Shown piece by piece: positions 47,313 through 57,479 of a DNA stretch of 64,000 nt. The notes beneath the pieces are model-generated. The model was not told the DNA's origin, did not search any database, and saw only the letters and a program-made list of their open reading frames with translations. How positions within the stretch are numbered: the stretch's first letter is position 1; each line of letters begins with the position of its first letter. This DNA is from Paracoccus sp. (in: a-proteobacteria) (GTDB taxonomy: Bacteria; Pseudomonadota; Alphaproteobacteria; Rhodobacterales; Rhodobacteraceae), in the NCBI RefSeq assembly GCF_030538755.1, contig NZ_JAUNTJ010000011.1, positions 32,561-96,560 of the forward strand. The letters run 5' to 3'. Both the position numbers and the translations under genes were made by a program.

Positions 47313-48080
47313 TCAGCCGCCGCCGGTCGTTGTGTCAACCAGACCGATCATCGGGCCAAGCGCGCGGCCCCAATCGGCGCGGCGCAGGGCGGGGGCGTAA
47401 AGGCGGCTGATCGAGCCGTCGAAATACAGCGCATCCGGCGTGCCCAGCCCGTCGCGGAACAGCCGCCCGAATTCGTGGAACGTCACCGGGCGGTCGGAGA
47501 TGGCGAACCATGCGGTCTGGCCATCGGCTGACACGCCGACTCCGTTACGGATATAGCGGCTGTCGGAATCGGTCAGAAAGCGCGGGTGCAGATCGCCGTC
47601 GATCACCAGCATCGGCCCGGACTGGCTGGCGAGGCGGCAGGCGGGCGGGCTGGCGGCGAAGGCGCGGCTTTCGATCACGGCGAAGGGCCGGTCGCCGCCG
47701 GTGCAGAACACGCCGTTCGGGCGCATCCCGAAATTGCCGCCGCCCCCGGCGGTGACGATGGGAGCGCGTTCGTCGCCCTCGATCACCAGCAGGCCGACGG
47801 GGCTGTAATCGGGGTGATACATGCCCGCGTTCATCGCCCAGCGGATCTGCTGGCCTGATGGCAGAATGCGGCGGATGTTGGAGAAATTGTTCAGCGGCTT
47901 GCCATCGGGGCCGTCTTGCCACAGCCGCAGTTGCGGTTCCTGCGCGGCGTCAACCTGACAGATGACATAGCCCTGCCCGTCATGGGTCATACGCCCGCAG
48001 CCATCGGCCAGCGCGGGCGTGACCATGGCGATCAGGGCACCGATGGCGACGCCCAGATGCCGGCGCAGCTCAGCGGTCAT
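47313..48080 (-). CDS. Phosphodiester glycosidase (DUF2233/NAGPA) family exported protein
   Basis: A 255-residue protein with a signal peptide (about 1-25, MVTPALA-DG). The family marks are [49 protein letters not shown] and [14 protein letters not shown]. These enzymes resemble the uncovering enzyme that removes GlcNAc from phosphodiester-linked glycans; the bacterial substrate is unknown. The start at 48080 overlaps the end of rbfA by 11 bp. Confidence 0.85.
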   Translation of the reverse strand: MTAELRRHLGVAIGALIAMVTPALADGCGRMTHDGQGYVICQVDAAQEPQLRLWQDGPDGKPLNNFSNIRRILPSGQQIRWAMNAGMYHPDYSPVGLLVIEGDERAPIVTAGGGGNFGMRPNGVFCTGGDRPFAVIESRAFAASPPACRLASQSGPMLVIDGDLHPRFLTDSDSRYIRNGVGVSADGQTAWFAISDRPVTFHEFGRLFRDGLGTPDALYFDGSISRLYAPALRRADWGRALGPMIGLVDTTTGGG

Positions 48081-48510
48081 GCGTATCCGGCGCGTCGTCG
48101 CCAGAATCGGCGTCGTCGGTCTGCACGTCGCGGCGCACCCGTTCATCGGCGAACATGCGGCGGGTGTCGTCCATCCGGTCGAAGGTTTCGTCCAGCCGAA
48201 AGCGCAATTCGGGGGCGTATTTCAGGTTCATGCCCTTGGCGACCAGGTGGCGCAGCTCGCGCTGGTTGCGGCGCAGGGCGGCCAGCGCATCCTGCGCGTC
48301 ATGCCCGCCCAGAGGCAGGACATAGGCCGTTGCCACCTTGAGATCGGGCGAGGCCGATACCTCGCCCACGGTGATCGAGTGGCGGTTCAGGTCGGGATCG
48401 TGGACCTCGGCCCGCAAGAGGATGTCGGACAGGGTGCGGCGGATCAGCTCGCCCACGCGGAGCTGACGTTGCGAGGGGCCGGTGCCCTGATGAAAGCGGT
48501 TCTGTGCCAT
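48070..48510 (-). CDS. rbfA: 30S ribosome-binding factor RbfA
   Basis: A 146-residue KH-like protein required for 16S rRNA 5'-end maturation and cold adaptation. Family segments are [39 protein letters not shown] and [28 protein letters not shown]. The C-terminal tail is very acidic ([14 protein letters not shown]). ATG 48510 gives the usual N-terminus; the frame extends 12 codons upstream. Divergent from dapB by 68 bp. Confidence 0.93.
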   Translation of the reverse strand: MAQNRFHQGTGPSQRQLRVGELIRRTLSDILLRAEVHDPDLNRHSITVGEVSASPDLKVATAYVLPLGGHDAQDALAALRRNQRELRHLVAKGMNLKYAPELRFRLDETFDRMDDTRRMFADERVRRDVQTDDADSGDDAPDTHDR

Positions 48511-48578
48511 GCGTCCCGATGTAGGGGGTCGCGGGGCGCGCCGCAACGGGCTAGGAAGCAGGAAAACAGGAGAGACGC

Positions 48579-49385
48579 ATGGAAAAGCCGGGAATCGTCA
48601 TTACCGGATGCTCGGGGCGGATGGGGCAGATGCTGGTGCGCGCGGTGGCCGATTCGCCGGATGCGCGGCTGGCCGGTGCGCTGGAACGGCCGGGCAGCGG
48701 CTGGATCGGCCGCGATGTGGGCGAGGCGATGGGGGGCGCGCCGCTGGGCGTGGTGGTCAGCGATGATGCGGTCGAGGTGATCGCGGGGGCGCAGGCGGTG
48801 ATTGATTTCACCGCCCCCGCCGCCACCGTTGCCTTTGCCGAGCTGACGGCGCAGGCGCGGGCGGTGCATGTGATCGGCACCACCGGGCTGTCGGGCGATG
48901 ATCTGGCGCTGATCGCCGCGGCCGCGCGCCATGCTGCGGTGATCCGGGCCGGGAACATGTCGCTGGGGGTGAACCTGCTGGTCGGGCTGACCCGCAAGGT
49001 GGCCGCCGCGCTGGGTGAGGATTGGGATATCGAGGTGGTCGAGGCGCATCACCGGCACAAGGTTGACGCGCCTTCGGGCACGGCGCTGATGCTGGGCGAG
49101 GCTGCTGCCCAAGGGCGCGGCGCGGTGCTGGACGATCTGCGCGTGCCTGCGCGCGAGGGGATCACCGGCGAGCGTCGGGCGGGCAGCATCGGCTTTGCCG
49201 CGATCCGGGGCGGCGATGTGGTGGGCGAGCATGACGTGATCTTTGCCAGTGCGGGCGAGCGTGTGGTGCTGCGTCATCTGGCCACCGACCGGGCGATTTT
49301 CGCGCGCGGCGCCTTGCGCGCGGCGCTGTGGGGGCAGGACAAGGGGCCGGGGGAATATACCATGGCCGATGTTCTGGGGTTGTGA
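48579..49385 (+). CDS. dapB: 4-hydroxy-tetrahydrodipicolinate reductase DapB
   Basis: A 268-residue enzyme of the diaminopimelate/lysine pathway. The Rossmann start is [13 protein letters not shown] (residues 5-17), [13 protein letters not shown] follows, and the substrate and catalytic motif is [17 protein letters not shown] with its His and Lys. Late marks are [14 protein letters not shown] and [20 protein letters not shown]. It is followed by the second intergenic hairpin repeat, which could end its transcript. Confidence 0.95.
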   Translation: MEKPGIVITGCSGRMGQMLVRAVADSPDARLAGALERPGSGWIGRDVGEAMGGAPLGVVVSDDAVEVIAGAQAVIDFTAPAATVAFAELTAQARAVHVIGTTGLSGDDLALIAAAARHAAVIRAGNMSLGVNLLVGLTRKVAAALGEDWDIEVVEAHHRHKVDAPSGTALMLGEAAAQGRGAVLDDLRVPAREGITGERRAGSIGFAAIRGGDVVGEHDVIFASAGERVVLRHLATDRAIFARGALRAALWGQDKGPGEYTMADVLGL

Positions 49386-49393
49386 GGGTGCCG

Positions 49394-49447
49394 CCGGGGG
49401 CGCTTCGCCCCCCGGACCCCCCGAGGATATTTTCAGACCAAAGATGG
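49394..49447 (+). repeat. Intergenic hairpin repeat, copy 2
   Basis: CCGGGGGCG at 49394-49402, loop CTT, then CGCCCCCCGG at 49406-49415 form the hairpin; ACCCCCCGAGGATATTTT, CAGACC and AAAGATGG follow. The order hairpin, ACCCCC, ATATTT, GACC, AAAGATGG is shared with the copy at 11447-11495. It sits 8 bases after dapB, and its right end supplies the last seven codons and the stop of the RND pump gene on the other strand. Confidence 0.6.
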
Positions 49448-52400
49448 CCCAGGGGGTGCGTGGGGGTCGTGTTCCGGGGCGATCGGATCGCCGTGGTCGC
49501 GCACGCCAAAGACGGCGCAGTAAAGGGCGGGGACAAAGATCAGCGTAATCAACGTTCCGGCAATGATGCCGCCCATCATGGCGAATGCCATCGGCCCCCA
49601 GAAGACCTGCCGCGAGATCGGGATCAGCGCCAGCGAGGCCGCCGCCGCCGTCAGCAGGATCGGGCGGGCGCGGCTGTCGGATGCCAGATAGACCGCATCC
49701 CAGCGGTTGCGACCGCGTTTGATGAGTTCCTGAATCTCGTGGACCAGAATCACCGAGTTTCGGATCAGGATGCCGATCAGCGCCAGAATGCCCAGAATGG
49801 CGACAAAGCCCATTGGCACGCCAAAGGGCACCAGCACCGCGACCACGCCGATCAGCCCCAGCGGTGCGGCGGCAAAGACGATCAGCGACAGCCGGAAGCT
49901 TTGCATTTGGGCCATCACCAGCATTGCCATAATCAGGATCATCACCGGGACGACAGCGGCAATTGGCCCCTGGCTTTCGGTTGAGGTTTCGACGGTGCCG
50001 CCGATTTCGACCGTGACATTCGAGGGCAGGGCGTCGGTAAACGCCTGAACTTGCGGGCGCAGCGATTCGACCAGCGTGGCGGGTTGTTCCTTGCTGGCGA
50101 TGGCGGCCTTGACGGTGGCTGTCGGCAGCCCGTCGCGCTGCATGATAAGCGGCTGTTCGGTGGTCCATGTCAGGCGCACCAGCGAGGCCAGCGGAATGTT
50201 CGGCCCCGCGCCCGAGGACATCTGCATGTTCTGGATCGCCTCAAGCGAGGTGCGGTCTTGTGCGTCGCCGCGCGCCAGCACGTTAATCAGGAAGATGCCG
50301 TCGCGGATCTGGGTGACGATGGTGCCGGAAAACACCGCGGCCATGGCCCCGGCGATGTCCTGACTGGTGACGCCCAGTTGCCGCGCCTTGTCCTGATCGA
50401 CTTCCAGCCGGACGACGCGGGCCGGTTCGTTCCAGTCCAGTTCGATGTCGCGCAGCCTGTCTTCGGAGGCCAGAATGGTGGCCAGATCGCGCGCCGCGTC
50501 GCGGGCGGCGTCGATGTCGGGCGAGGCGACGCGGTATTGGACCGGCTTGCCGACGGGCGGGCCGATTTCCAGATTCTTGATATAGACCCCGGTGCCGATC
50601 AGGTCGCTGGCGGCAATCCCCGCCAGCTTGGCCTTGAGCCGGTCGCGCGCGGCCAGATCAGGGGTCTGGATCACGATCTGCCCCATATGCGGGCCGGCGG
50701 TCGGCACATCGGCCGACAGCACGAAGCGGGGCGCGCCGCGCCCGACGTAAGATGTCCAGAACAGCACGTCGGGGTCGTCGGCCAGATGCGATTCCAGCCG
50801 GTCCATATCGGCGCGGGTCTTGGCGATCGAGGCGTTCTGACGTTCGTTTATGTCAACGATGACCTCGGTCCGGTCTGATGTGGGGAAGAATTGCTGTTCG
50901 ACAAAGCGCATCCCCCAGACCGAAACGGCAAAGATCGCCAGCGTGATGCCGATGGTCAGCCATTTCGCCCGCATCGCGATCAGCAGCAGCCGCCGGAAAC
51001 CGCGCCGCAGCAGCCCGGCGCGGCCCGCGTGGTGATCCATCTTGCGCGGCAGAAAGGCGACGCCCAGCAGCGGCGCGAACAGAACCGCGACCACCCATGA
51101 AATCATCAGCGATACGGCGATGACCACGAACAGGGAAAACGTGAACTCGCCCGCGGCGGAACTGTTCAGGCCGATGGGGATGAAACCGGCGACCGTGACC
51201 AGCGTGCCGGTCAGCATCGGGAAGGCAATCGAGGTCCAGGCATAGCTGGCGGCGCGATCCAGGCTTTCGCCGATTTCCAGCCGGGTAATCATGGTTTCGA
51301 TGGCGATCATCGCGTCATCGACCAGCAGGCCAAGGGCGATAATCAGCGCGCCCAGCGAAATGCGCTGCAAGGTGATGCCATAGAGATCCATGACGACAAA
51401 GGTAATCGCCAGCACCAGCGGGATGGTCAGCGTCACCACGAAACCGGCGCGGACACCCAGGCTGATAAAGCTGACGATCAGGACGATGGCCACCGCCTCG
51501 GCCAGGGCGGTGATGAAATGGCCGATGGCGTTTCTGACCACGGTCGGCTGATCGGCGAATTTTGCCATTTCGATGCCGATGGGCAGATCGGCGGCGATGC
51601 GGGTCATCAGCGCATCCAGATCGCGCCCGAAATCCATGATGTTTTCGCCGCCGCGCATCGCCACCTGCAAGCCGATGGCGGGGCGGCCGTTATAGCGGAA
51701 CAACTGATCCGGCGGGTCTTGATAGCCGCGCCGGATGGTGGCGACATCGGCCAGATTGAAGAACCGCCCGCCCACGCGCAGGTTCACGGCGGCGATGGCC
51801 GATGCGTCGTCGAACTGGCCGCCCACGCGCAGCAGCATCCGTTCCGGCCCGGCCTGAATCACGCCCGAGGGCGGGATGGCGTTCTGGCTGGCCAGAGACG
51901 CCATGACCTGCTGCTGGTTCAGCCCCAGCGCGGCCAGACGCGCGGTGGAAAATTCGAGGTGGATCACCTCGTCCTGTTCGCCCAGCAGTTCGGTTTTACC
52001 GGCGGCGGGCAGCGTGGCGACCTGACGGCGGATGGATTCGACCCGGTCGCGCAGCTCGCGCCGGGAAAAGCCGTCGGTGGTAAAGGCATAGATATTGCCG
52101 AACACGTCGCCGAAATTGTCGTTGAACTGAAACCCGGCGAATTCCTGCGGAAAATCGGGGCGGATGTCGGCCATCATCGAGCGCACCCGCTTCCACACTT
52201 CGGGCACCTGCGGGCCGCGGATGGTGGACAGCAATTCGACGTAAACCACCGCATGGCCGGGCATCGTGACCGAGCGGGTGAATTTCAGCTCGTCCAGTTC
52301 TTCCAGCTTTTTTTCGATCCGGGTGGTGACCTGAAGCAGCGTTTCTTCGGTGCTGGCACCGGGCAGGGATGCGCCGATCACCATGACCTTGACGGTGAAG

Positions 52401-52525
52401 TTCGGGTCTTCCTCGCGCCCGAGGTTGATATAGCTGATCGTGCCCGCGATCATCGACACGATCAGCAGGAACCAGACGAATGACCTGTGATGCAGCGCCC
52501 AGTCGGACAGGTTGAAGCCCCTCAT
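49433..52525 (-). CDS. RND-family efflux permease (AcrB-like, HAE type)
   Basis: A 1030-residue inner-membrane pump with the RND plan of 12 TM helices and two large periplasmic loops. Marks are the N-terminal FVWFLLIVSMIAGTISYINLGREEDPNFTVK region, the helix-4 segment ALGLLVDDAMIAIETM with its proton-relay Asp pair, and the second-half helices near GILALIGILIRNSVILVHEI. It exports drugs, dyes or metabolites with its adaptor and an outer-membrane channel. It overlaps the adaptor gene by 4 bp. No TolC-like gene is in the window. The C-terminal residues PPGPSLV come from a repeat element. Confidence 0.93.
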   Translation of the reverse strand: MRGFNLSDWALHHRSFVWFLLIVSMIAGTISYINLGREEDPNFTVKVMVIGASLPGASTEETLLQVTTRIEKKLEELDELKFTRSVTMPGHAVVYVELLSTIRGPQVPEVWKRVRSMMADIRPDFPQEFAGFQFNDNFGDVFGNIYAFTTDGFSRRELRDRVESIRRQVATLPAAGKTELLGEQDEVIHLEFSTARLAALGLNQQQVMASLASQNAIPPSGVIQAGPERMLLRVGGQFDDASAIAAVNLRVGGRFFNLADVATIRRGYQDPPDQLFRYNGRPAIGLQVAMRGGENIMDFGRDLDALMTRIAADLPIGIEMAKFADQPTVVRNAIGHFITALAEAVAIVLIVSFISLGVRAGFVVTLTIPLVLAITFVVMDLYGITLQRISLGALIIALGLLVDDAMIAIETMITRLEIGESLDRAASYAWTSIAFPMLTGTLVTVAGFIPIGLNSSAAGEFTFSLFVVIAVSLMISWVVAVLFAPLLGVAFLPRKMDHHAGRAGLLRRGFRRLLLIAMRAKWLTIGITLAIFAVSVWGMRFVEQQFFPTSDRTEVIVDINERQNASIAKTRADMDRLESHLADDPDVLFWTSYVGRGAPRFVLSADVPTAGPHMGQIVIQTPDLAARDRLKAKLAGIAASDLIGTGVYIKNLEIGPPVGKPVQYRVASPDIDAARDAARDLATILASEDRLRDIELDWNEPARVVRLEVDQDKARQLGVTSQDIAGAMAAVFSGTIVTQIRDGIFLINVLARGDAQDRTSLEAIQNMQMSSGAGPNIPLASLVRLTWTTEQPLIMQRDGLPTATVKAAIASKEQPATLVESLRPQVQAFTDALPSNVTVEIGGTVETSTESQGPIAAVVPVMILIMAMLVMAQMQSFRLSLIVFAAAPLGLIGVVAVLVPFGVPMGFVAILGILALIGILIRNSVILVHEIQELIKRGRNRWDAVYLASDSRARPILLTAAAASLALIPISRQVFWGPMAFAMMGGIIAGTLITLIFVPALYCAVFGVRDHGDPIAPEHDPHAPPGPSLV

Positions 52526-53634
52526 GGATCGACCCTTTGTCCGACGGCCTGACCTTCGGTCAGGGAATAGACGCCGCGCGTCACGATTTCGTCGCCAGCG
52601 GTCAGGCCGCCGGTGACAAGCACCCGCCCCTCTAGCCGGGTGCCGGTCTGAACCGGGGTCAGATGCACGGTGGCCGTGCCGTCATCGGGGCGGCTGACCC
52701 GCCAGACAAGCGTTTCGCCGCCGCGCCGCAGGATGGCGGTTTCGGGCAGGGTCAGCACCTCGCCCGAATCGGTGCCCATCCGCACCCGGATCAGCGCGCC
52801 CAGCCGGAAGGCGTCGCCGTTTTCCAGCGACAGGTGGATGCGCCGGGTGCGGGTGGCGCTGTCGGTCATCGGTTCGATCCGGTCGATGCGGGCGCGGGTT
52901 TCCAGCGGCGGCGTGCTGTCCTGAAAGGCGATGAACAGGCTGTCGCGGGGCAGCGAGGCGGCCAGCGCCTCGGGCAGATCGACGACGGCTTCGCGCCCGT
53001 CTTCGGCGGAGAGGCGCAGGATCGGTGTGCCGGCGGTGACGATGGCGCCGGGGTTTTCATAGACGGCGCTGATGACGCCGCTGAACGGGGCGGTGATCCG
53101 GGCGAAGCCTTCGGCATCGCGGGCGCGCACCAGTTCGGACCGCGCCTGATCGGCGGCGGCCTGCGCGGCGGCCAGCGCCTGTTCCGCCTGTTCCAGCTGC
53201 GCGCGCGAGGCGACGTTGCGCCGGGCCAGTTCGCGGGTGCGCTGTTCGGTGGCCTGTTGCGTGGTCAGTTGCACTTCGGCGGCATCGACGCTGGCTTGGG
53301 CTGCGCGGACATCGCCGGTCAGATCCTCGGGGTCGAGCCGGGCGAGTTCCTGCCCCTCGGTCACATGGTCGCCCAGATCGGCGCTGCGCGAGATCAGGCG
53401 GCCAAGGGTTTGAAATGCCAGGCTTACTTCGGTGTGGGCGGAAATCACGCCGGGGACGGATCGCTGGCGCTGGTCGGTGTCGGCCAGAATTTCGCTGACC
53501 ACCGGGCGCGGCCGGGCCTGCGTTTCAGAGGCATTGCCGGGCGACCACGGCAGGAACGACAGATCAAACGCGGCAGCAGGCCCGGACAGAGCCAGGGCCA
53601 GAACAACCGCCGACAGCCCGCGCGCGCGCATCAT
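52522..53634 (-). CDS. RND periplasmic adaptor subunit (membrane fusion protein), first of pair
   Basis: A 370-residue periplasmic adaptor with a signal peptide (about 1-22, GPAAA-FD). Family features are the lipoyl half-motif GRLISRSADLGDHVTEGQELARLDPED (about 72-98), an alpha-helical hairpin (about 100-165, QAEQALAAAQAAADQARSEL), the second lipoyl half ITAPFSGVISAVYENPGAIVTAGTPIL, and beta-barrel and proximal domains. The ATG overlaps the preceding adaptor stop by 4 bp. No lipobox is visible. Confidence 0.9.
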   Translation of the reverse strand: MMRARGLSAVVLALALSGPAAAFDLSFLPWSPGNASETQARPRPVVSEILADTDQRQRSVPGVISAHTEVSLAFQTLGRLISRSADLGDHVTEGQELARLDPEDLTGDVRAAQASVDAAEVQLTTQQATEQRTRELARRNVASRAQLEQAEQALAAAQAAADQARSELVRARDAEGFARITAPFSGVISAVYENPGAIVTAGTPILRLSAEDGREAVVDLPEALAASLPRDSLFIAFQDSTPPLETRARIDRIEPMTDSATRTRRIHLSLENGDAFRLGALIRVRMGTDSGEVLTLPETAILRRGGETLVWRVSRPDDGTATVHLTPVQTGTRLEGRVLVTGGLTAGDEIVTRGVYSLTEGQAVGQRVDP

Positions 53635-54707
53635 GGCCTGCCCCTGCCTGCGTCGATGACCGGGCGGCCCGGATACATCATCTGCGATCCGGCGCCGACC
53701 ACGGTTTCGCCCGCGCTCAACCCCTCGGCCACGATGATGGCGCTGTTCAGGAACCGCGCGATGGTGATGGGGCGCATCGCGACGCGGCCATCGTCGCCCA
53801 CGACCCAGACGGCAGGCCCGCGCCCATGGCGCGCCAGTGCCGTCCACGGAATGCTGATGCCCGCACCGTCGGAATAGGTCATGCTGCCATAGACCGCCGT
53901 GCCCAGCAGATCGGCATCGGCCGGTGCCCCGTCGATGCGCACCCGCATTTCCACCGCCCCCGTCACCGGGTTCACCAGAGGCGAGATTTCGGCCACCTGC
54001 CCGGTCAGTTGCGGCAGATCGACGTCGATCAGGTCCAGCGTGACGGGCAGGCCGACGGAATCGTTCAGATGCGGCGCGTCGGGCACCTGAAACACCGCCT
54101 CGAAGCTGGTCAGGCTGGACAGGCCGATCACCGGCTGCGCCGCGCCGACGATCTGCCCCGCCTCGGCCGCGCGCAGGGTGACGACGCCATCGGCGGGCGC
54201 GCGCAGCACGGTATCCTCGACCGCGCGGCGGGCCTGTTCGACGGCGGTGCTGGCGCGTTCCACCGCGCCGGTTGCCTGCGACAGCGCCTGCCGCGCCTGA
54301 TCGGCGGCGGCACGGGTGCCGACCCCGCGCGCCAGCATGGCATCGGCCCGGCTGGAGGCCGCCGCCGTCTGTTCCTGCGCCGCCTGCGCCGAGGTCAGCG
54401 CCGCCGTGGCGACCTGCAACGCCTGATCCTGCTGCAACGGATCGGTGCGCGCCAGCGGATCACCGGCGGAGACCTGATCGCCCTCGCTGACCATGACTTC
54501 GGCCACGCGCCCACCCAGGCGAAAGCCCAGCGACATGTTATCCTTGGCCTCGATCGTGCCGGTCATGGCGAAGCCCGAGTTCTGCAACGTGGGCGTGATC
54601 GGCACGAATTCGACGCCCAGTGCCCGCCCCTCGGCCACAGCGGCAGAGGCGTGGCAGGTCAGCGACAGCAGGCATATGACAACGGCAGCGCGACAGAATG
54701 AAACCAT
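53631..54707 (-). CDS. RND periplasmic adaptor subunit (membrane fusion protein), second of pair
   Basis: A 358-residue adaptor with a signal peptide (about 1-23, CHASA-AV). The lipoyl halves LGGRVAEVMVSEGDQVSAGDPLARTDP and RAPADGVVTLRAAEAGQIVGAAQPVI enclose a helical hairpin (about 88-160), and the C-terminal part has ISIPWTALARHGRGPAVWVV. It is the first gene of the row and distinct in sequence from the next adaptor, so the pump may work with a hetero-oligomeric adaptor, as known for some RND systems with paired adaptors. Confidence 0.9.
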   Translation of the reverse strand: MVSFCRAAVVICLLSLTCHASAAVAEGRALGVEFVPITPTLQNSGFAMTGTIEAKDNMSLGFRLGGRVAEVMVSEGDQVSAGDPLARTDPLQQDQALQVATAALTSAQAAQEQTAAASSRADAMLARGVGTRAAADQARQALSQATGAVERASTAVEQARRAVEDTVLRAPADGVVTLRAAEAGQIVGAAQPVIGLSSLTSFEAVFQVPDAPHLNDSVGLPVTLDLIDVDLPQLTGQVAEISPLVNPVTGAVEMRVRIDGAPADADLLGTAVYGSMTYSDGAGISIPWTALARHGRGPAVWVVGDDGRVAMRPITIARFLNSAIIVAEGLSAGETVVGAGSQMMYPGRPVIDAGRGRP

Positions 54708-54826
54708 TCGGTTCTTTTGCGCGATTCGCCCGTTTTTGGGAAGCCGTCTTGTCAGATTCTGGTTTCTCGTGACGCGGCGTCCAGATTAAGCATTATTGAG
54801 AAATCCTTACCGTGCGCCCGCCCGCG

Positions 54827-55231
54827 TCACGGCCTGGTGGTGCCGCCCATTTCAATCAGACGTTGAATGAGCGGATGCACAGCCGGGCCAAGCCGGTCGC
54901 AGGCGCCCGGATCGTCCAGCAGGTTGAAGGCGGGGCCATAGAATTTCCGTTCATAGGATACCGGGTCCAGCCCCAGCAAGGTCGCCAATTGATTGCCGGT
55001 GCCGTTAATCAGCGCCCATTCCCCGTTGCTGATCGCCTGACCGGGACAGTTGGCGGTGATGACATCGGCCTGCGCCAGGTCCCGGCTCAGCGATTCGGCC
55101 TGCTGACGCGACAGCGGCGACAGATCGGGCAGCGTGACCTGCACGCGATCCTGCGCGCCCGCCAGTTGCGCCCCGGCCATCACCGCGCCGATCACAACCA
55201 CAACCACCATTATCATATCCCAAAGACGCAT
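54827..55231 (-). CDS. Small exported protein, unknown function
   Basis: A 134-residue protein with an N-terminal hydrophobic signal or anchor ([21 protein letters not shown], about 6-26) and a compact domain carrying two Cys ([12 protein letters not shown] and [11 protein letters not shown]) that could form a disulfide. GAGGCGG lies just before the ATG. It is divergent from leuB and sits 119 bp upstream of the RND adaptor genes on the same strand, with no obvious functional link. Confidence 0.7.
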   Translation of the reverse strand: MRLWDMIMVVVVVIGAVMAGAQLAGAQDRVQVTLPDLSPLSRQQAESLSRDLAQADVITANCPGQAISNGEWALINGTGNQLATLLGLDPVSYERKFYGPAFNLLDDPGACDRLGPAVHPLIQRLIEMGGTTRP

Positions 55232-55366
55232 CTGCCGCCTCGATTTCCTGTCGTTCCGCCGCGCGCATCCGGCCTGATCGGGCGGGAAAGCTCAACCAAA
55301 TTCGGCGTGAACTTGACCCCGCCGGGCACCGGGTCTAGGCGGAACCGAACCCAACAGGAGGCCGTG

Positions 55367-56494
55367 ATGACACAGACATATAACCTGCTGATTCTGCCGG
55401 GCGACGGCATCGGCCCCGAAGTCATGGGGCAGGTCGTCCGCGTGATCGACTGGTTCCGCGACAATCGCGGGCTGGATTTCCGCGTCGAGCAGGATCTGGT
55501 CGGCGGGGCCGCCTATGATGCGCATGGCAAGCCGCTGTCGGATGAAACCATGGCGCGCGCGCAGGCCGCCGATGCGGTGCTGCTGGGGGCTGTGGGCGGG
55601 CCGAAATACGACGTTCTGGATTTCAGCGTCAAACCCGAACGCGGCCTGCTGCGTCTGCGCAAGGAAATGGACCTGTTCGCCAACCTGCGCCCGGCGCAAT
55701 GCTTTGATGCGCTTGCAGATTTTTCGTCGCTGAAGCCCGAAATCGTCGCCGGTCTGGATATTCTGATCGTGCGCGAACTGACCAGCGGCGTCTATTTCGG
55801 CGAGCCGCGCGGCATTCATGCCGACGACAATAACCCCGAAAACGAAGGTGGCCGCGTCGGCATCAACACCCAGCGTTACACTTCGGGCGAGATCCGGCGT
55901 GTGGCGCGTTCCGCATTCGAGCTGGCGCGGCGGCGTGGCAACAAGGTCTGCTCAATGGAAAAGGCCAATGTCATGGAATCGGGCATTCTGTGGCGCGAAG
56001 AGGTGCAATGGGTCCACGACAACGAATATCCCGATGTCGAACTGTCGCATATGTATGCCGACAACGGCGCGATGCAGCTGGTGCGCAACCCGCGTCAATT
56101 CGACGTGATCGTGACCGACAACCTGTTCGGCGACATCCTGTCGGACGCGGCGGCGATGCTGACCGGCAGCCTTGGGATGCTGCCCTCGGCCAGCCTTGGC
56201 GCGGTGATGGCGAATGGCCGGCCCAAGGCGCTGTACGAGCCGGTCCATGGTTCCGCGCCCGATATTGCCGGGCAGGGCAAGGCCAACCCCATCGCCTGCA
56301 TCCTGTCATTCGCGATGGCGCTGCGCTATTCCTTCGATCAGGGGCAGGCCGCCGACGATCTTGAGGCCGCCGTGCAGCGTGTGCTGGCCAAGGGCGTGCG
56401 CACCGCCGACCTGATGGGCCCCGAGGGCGGCACGCCGGTATCCACCGCCGGCATGGGCGACGAAATCCTGGCCGAACTGAGCGCCGGGGCTTAG
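55367..56494 (+). CDS. leuB: 3-isopropylmalate dehydrogenase LeuB
   Basis: A 375-residue NAD-dependent enzyme oxidising and decarboxylating 3-isopropylmalate in leucine synthesis. Signatures are [14 protein letters not shown] (8-21), GAVGGPKYD, the substrate Arg cluster [23 protein letters not shown], and the metal-site motif [20 protein letters not shown] with [18 protein letters not shown] stands before the ATG at 55367. No leuA/C/D genes adjoin. Confidence 0.96.
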   Translation: MTQTYNLLILPGDGIGPEVMGQVVRVIDWFRDNRGLDFRVEQDLVGGAAYDAHGKPLSDETMARAQAADAVLLGAVGGPKYDVLDFSVKPERGLLRLRKEMDLFANLRPAQCFDALADFSSLKPEIVAGLDILIVRELTSGVYFGEPRGIHADDNNPENEGGRVGINTQRYTSGEIRRVARSAFELARRRGNKVCSMEKANVMESGILWREEVQWVHDNEYPDVELSHMYADNGAMQLVRNPRQFDVIVTDNLFGDILSDAAAMLTGSLGMLPSASLGAVMANGRPKALYEPVHGSAPDIAGQGKANPIACILSFAMALRYSFDQGQAADDLEAAVQRVLAKGVRTADLMGPEGGTPVSTAGMGDEILAELSAGA

Positions 56495-56754
56495 GTTCCT
56501 GCCCCAAGCGGGGCATCGCGGGCAGATCGCCCACGCTGCCCCGTCCATCTTGGGGCTGAGTGCCCCAGCGGGGCCGCCCTGTAACTGCGCAATGAGGGTT
56601 CGGGGGCCTTGGCCCTTCCGCCATCCGGGCCGCGCCGGGCGGCTGCGGCACCCCGCATCGCCGCCGTGCCCGCCCCCTGCGCCGCATCGCGCAGCTTTCC
56701 TGCCCGCCCCCCCTTGCAATCCCCGCCCAGCCGCGCTACCTGCCCCGTCACGGT

Positions 56755-56831
56755 CGGAGCGTAGCGCAGCCTGGTAGCGCACCTGCTTCGGGAGCAGGGG
56801 GTCGGAGGTTCGAATCCTCTCGCTCCGACCA
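56755..56831 (+). tRNA. tRNA-Pro (anticodon CGG)
   Basis: A full cloverleaf: acceptor CGGAGCG (56755-56761) pairs with CGCTCCG (56821-56827), followed by an encoded ACCA end. The anticodon stem CCTGC/GCAGG encloses the loop TTCGGGA, anticodon CGG. The T-arm has GGTTCGAATCC. A TTTTT run directly after can end the transcript. It marks the left edge of a region rich in mobile-element remains. Confidence 0.95.
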
Positions 56832-57099
56832 GTTTTTCCCGTATGGCGTTTCAGAGAGTCTTGCCTTTTGTTTCACAGGGCGGCTTTCTGGAGAGGCGAG
56901 GCCCTCCGCCGACCGACATCTCTTCCTGGGGTGTTTAATCCCCCGATTTCTATCATGCGCTTCTTTCGCAGGAATGGAAGGAAGCCTTATGTGACAAGTT
57001 CATCACGGGATGGCCATGATCGAACCATCAAGGCGCCACCGGTTCCAGCCCGCTGGCGAAGGCACGCTGTCCGAGCAGCAATAATGAGGGCCGGCGCGC
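56832..57099. other. Non-coding or decayed DNA next to the tRNA
   Basis: No frame here is convincingly coding. Composition is lower in GC than the backbone to the left. This looks like the worn edge of an inserted segment; no copy of the tRNA 3' end is found in the rest of the window that would define an attachment repeat. Confidence 0.4.
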
Positions 57100-57384
57100 C
57101 ATCGGTCCAAGGGCCTGTTCGAATGATCGCAAGATTCGCTCGCACAACTGAGTCTGGGGTCGGGCGATAAGGGATTAATCCAGTGGATCAATCATCGCGC
57201 AGGACGGCATAAACCCCACATTGACATTGCCGAGGGGCGCACCGCCGAGAGCAAGCTCTGCCTATTCGTCGGAATCGACCGGACGTTTGGCTTCACCATC
57301 GCTCAACTCGTCGCGAAAGCTGACAGAAAGATGGCATGGGAGTTTCTCCAGCACATGCTTGAGGCCGTGGCCATCAGCCAATAG
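57100..57384 (+). pseudogene. Remnant of an IS481-type DDE transposase
   Basis: From about 57130 the plus strand reads QDSLAQLSLGSGDKGLIQW, then HKPHIDIAEGRTAESK, LCLFVGIDRTFGFTIAQL and ADRKMAWEFLQHMLEAV, ending at a TAG (57382-57384). The FVGIDRT-F and AWEFL-H segments match what I recall of the catalytic core of IS481-like integrases. Both ends are missing and the N-terminal part is interrupted by stops, so it is an inactive fragment. Confidence 0.6.
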
Positions 57385-57479
57385 CGGATGAACAGCGCCA
57401 GCGCTTCCGCGAAACGACGGATTTCGGTGCTGGTGCTCAAGATATCCGCGCGTGTAATAACAGGCGCTAGGCCGCCCGG

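Noticed and set aside
56495-56754. Possible small genes between leuB and tRNA-Pro
   Set aside because: The region is GC-rich with several short inverted repeats (for example GCCCC-aagc-GGGGC) and frames on both strands are low-complexity; treated as non-coding.
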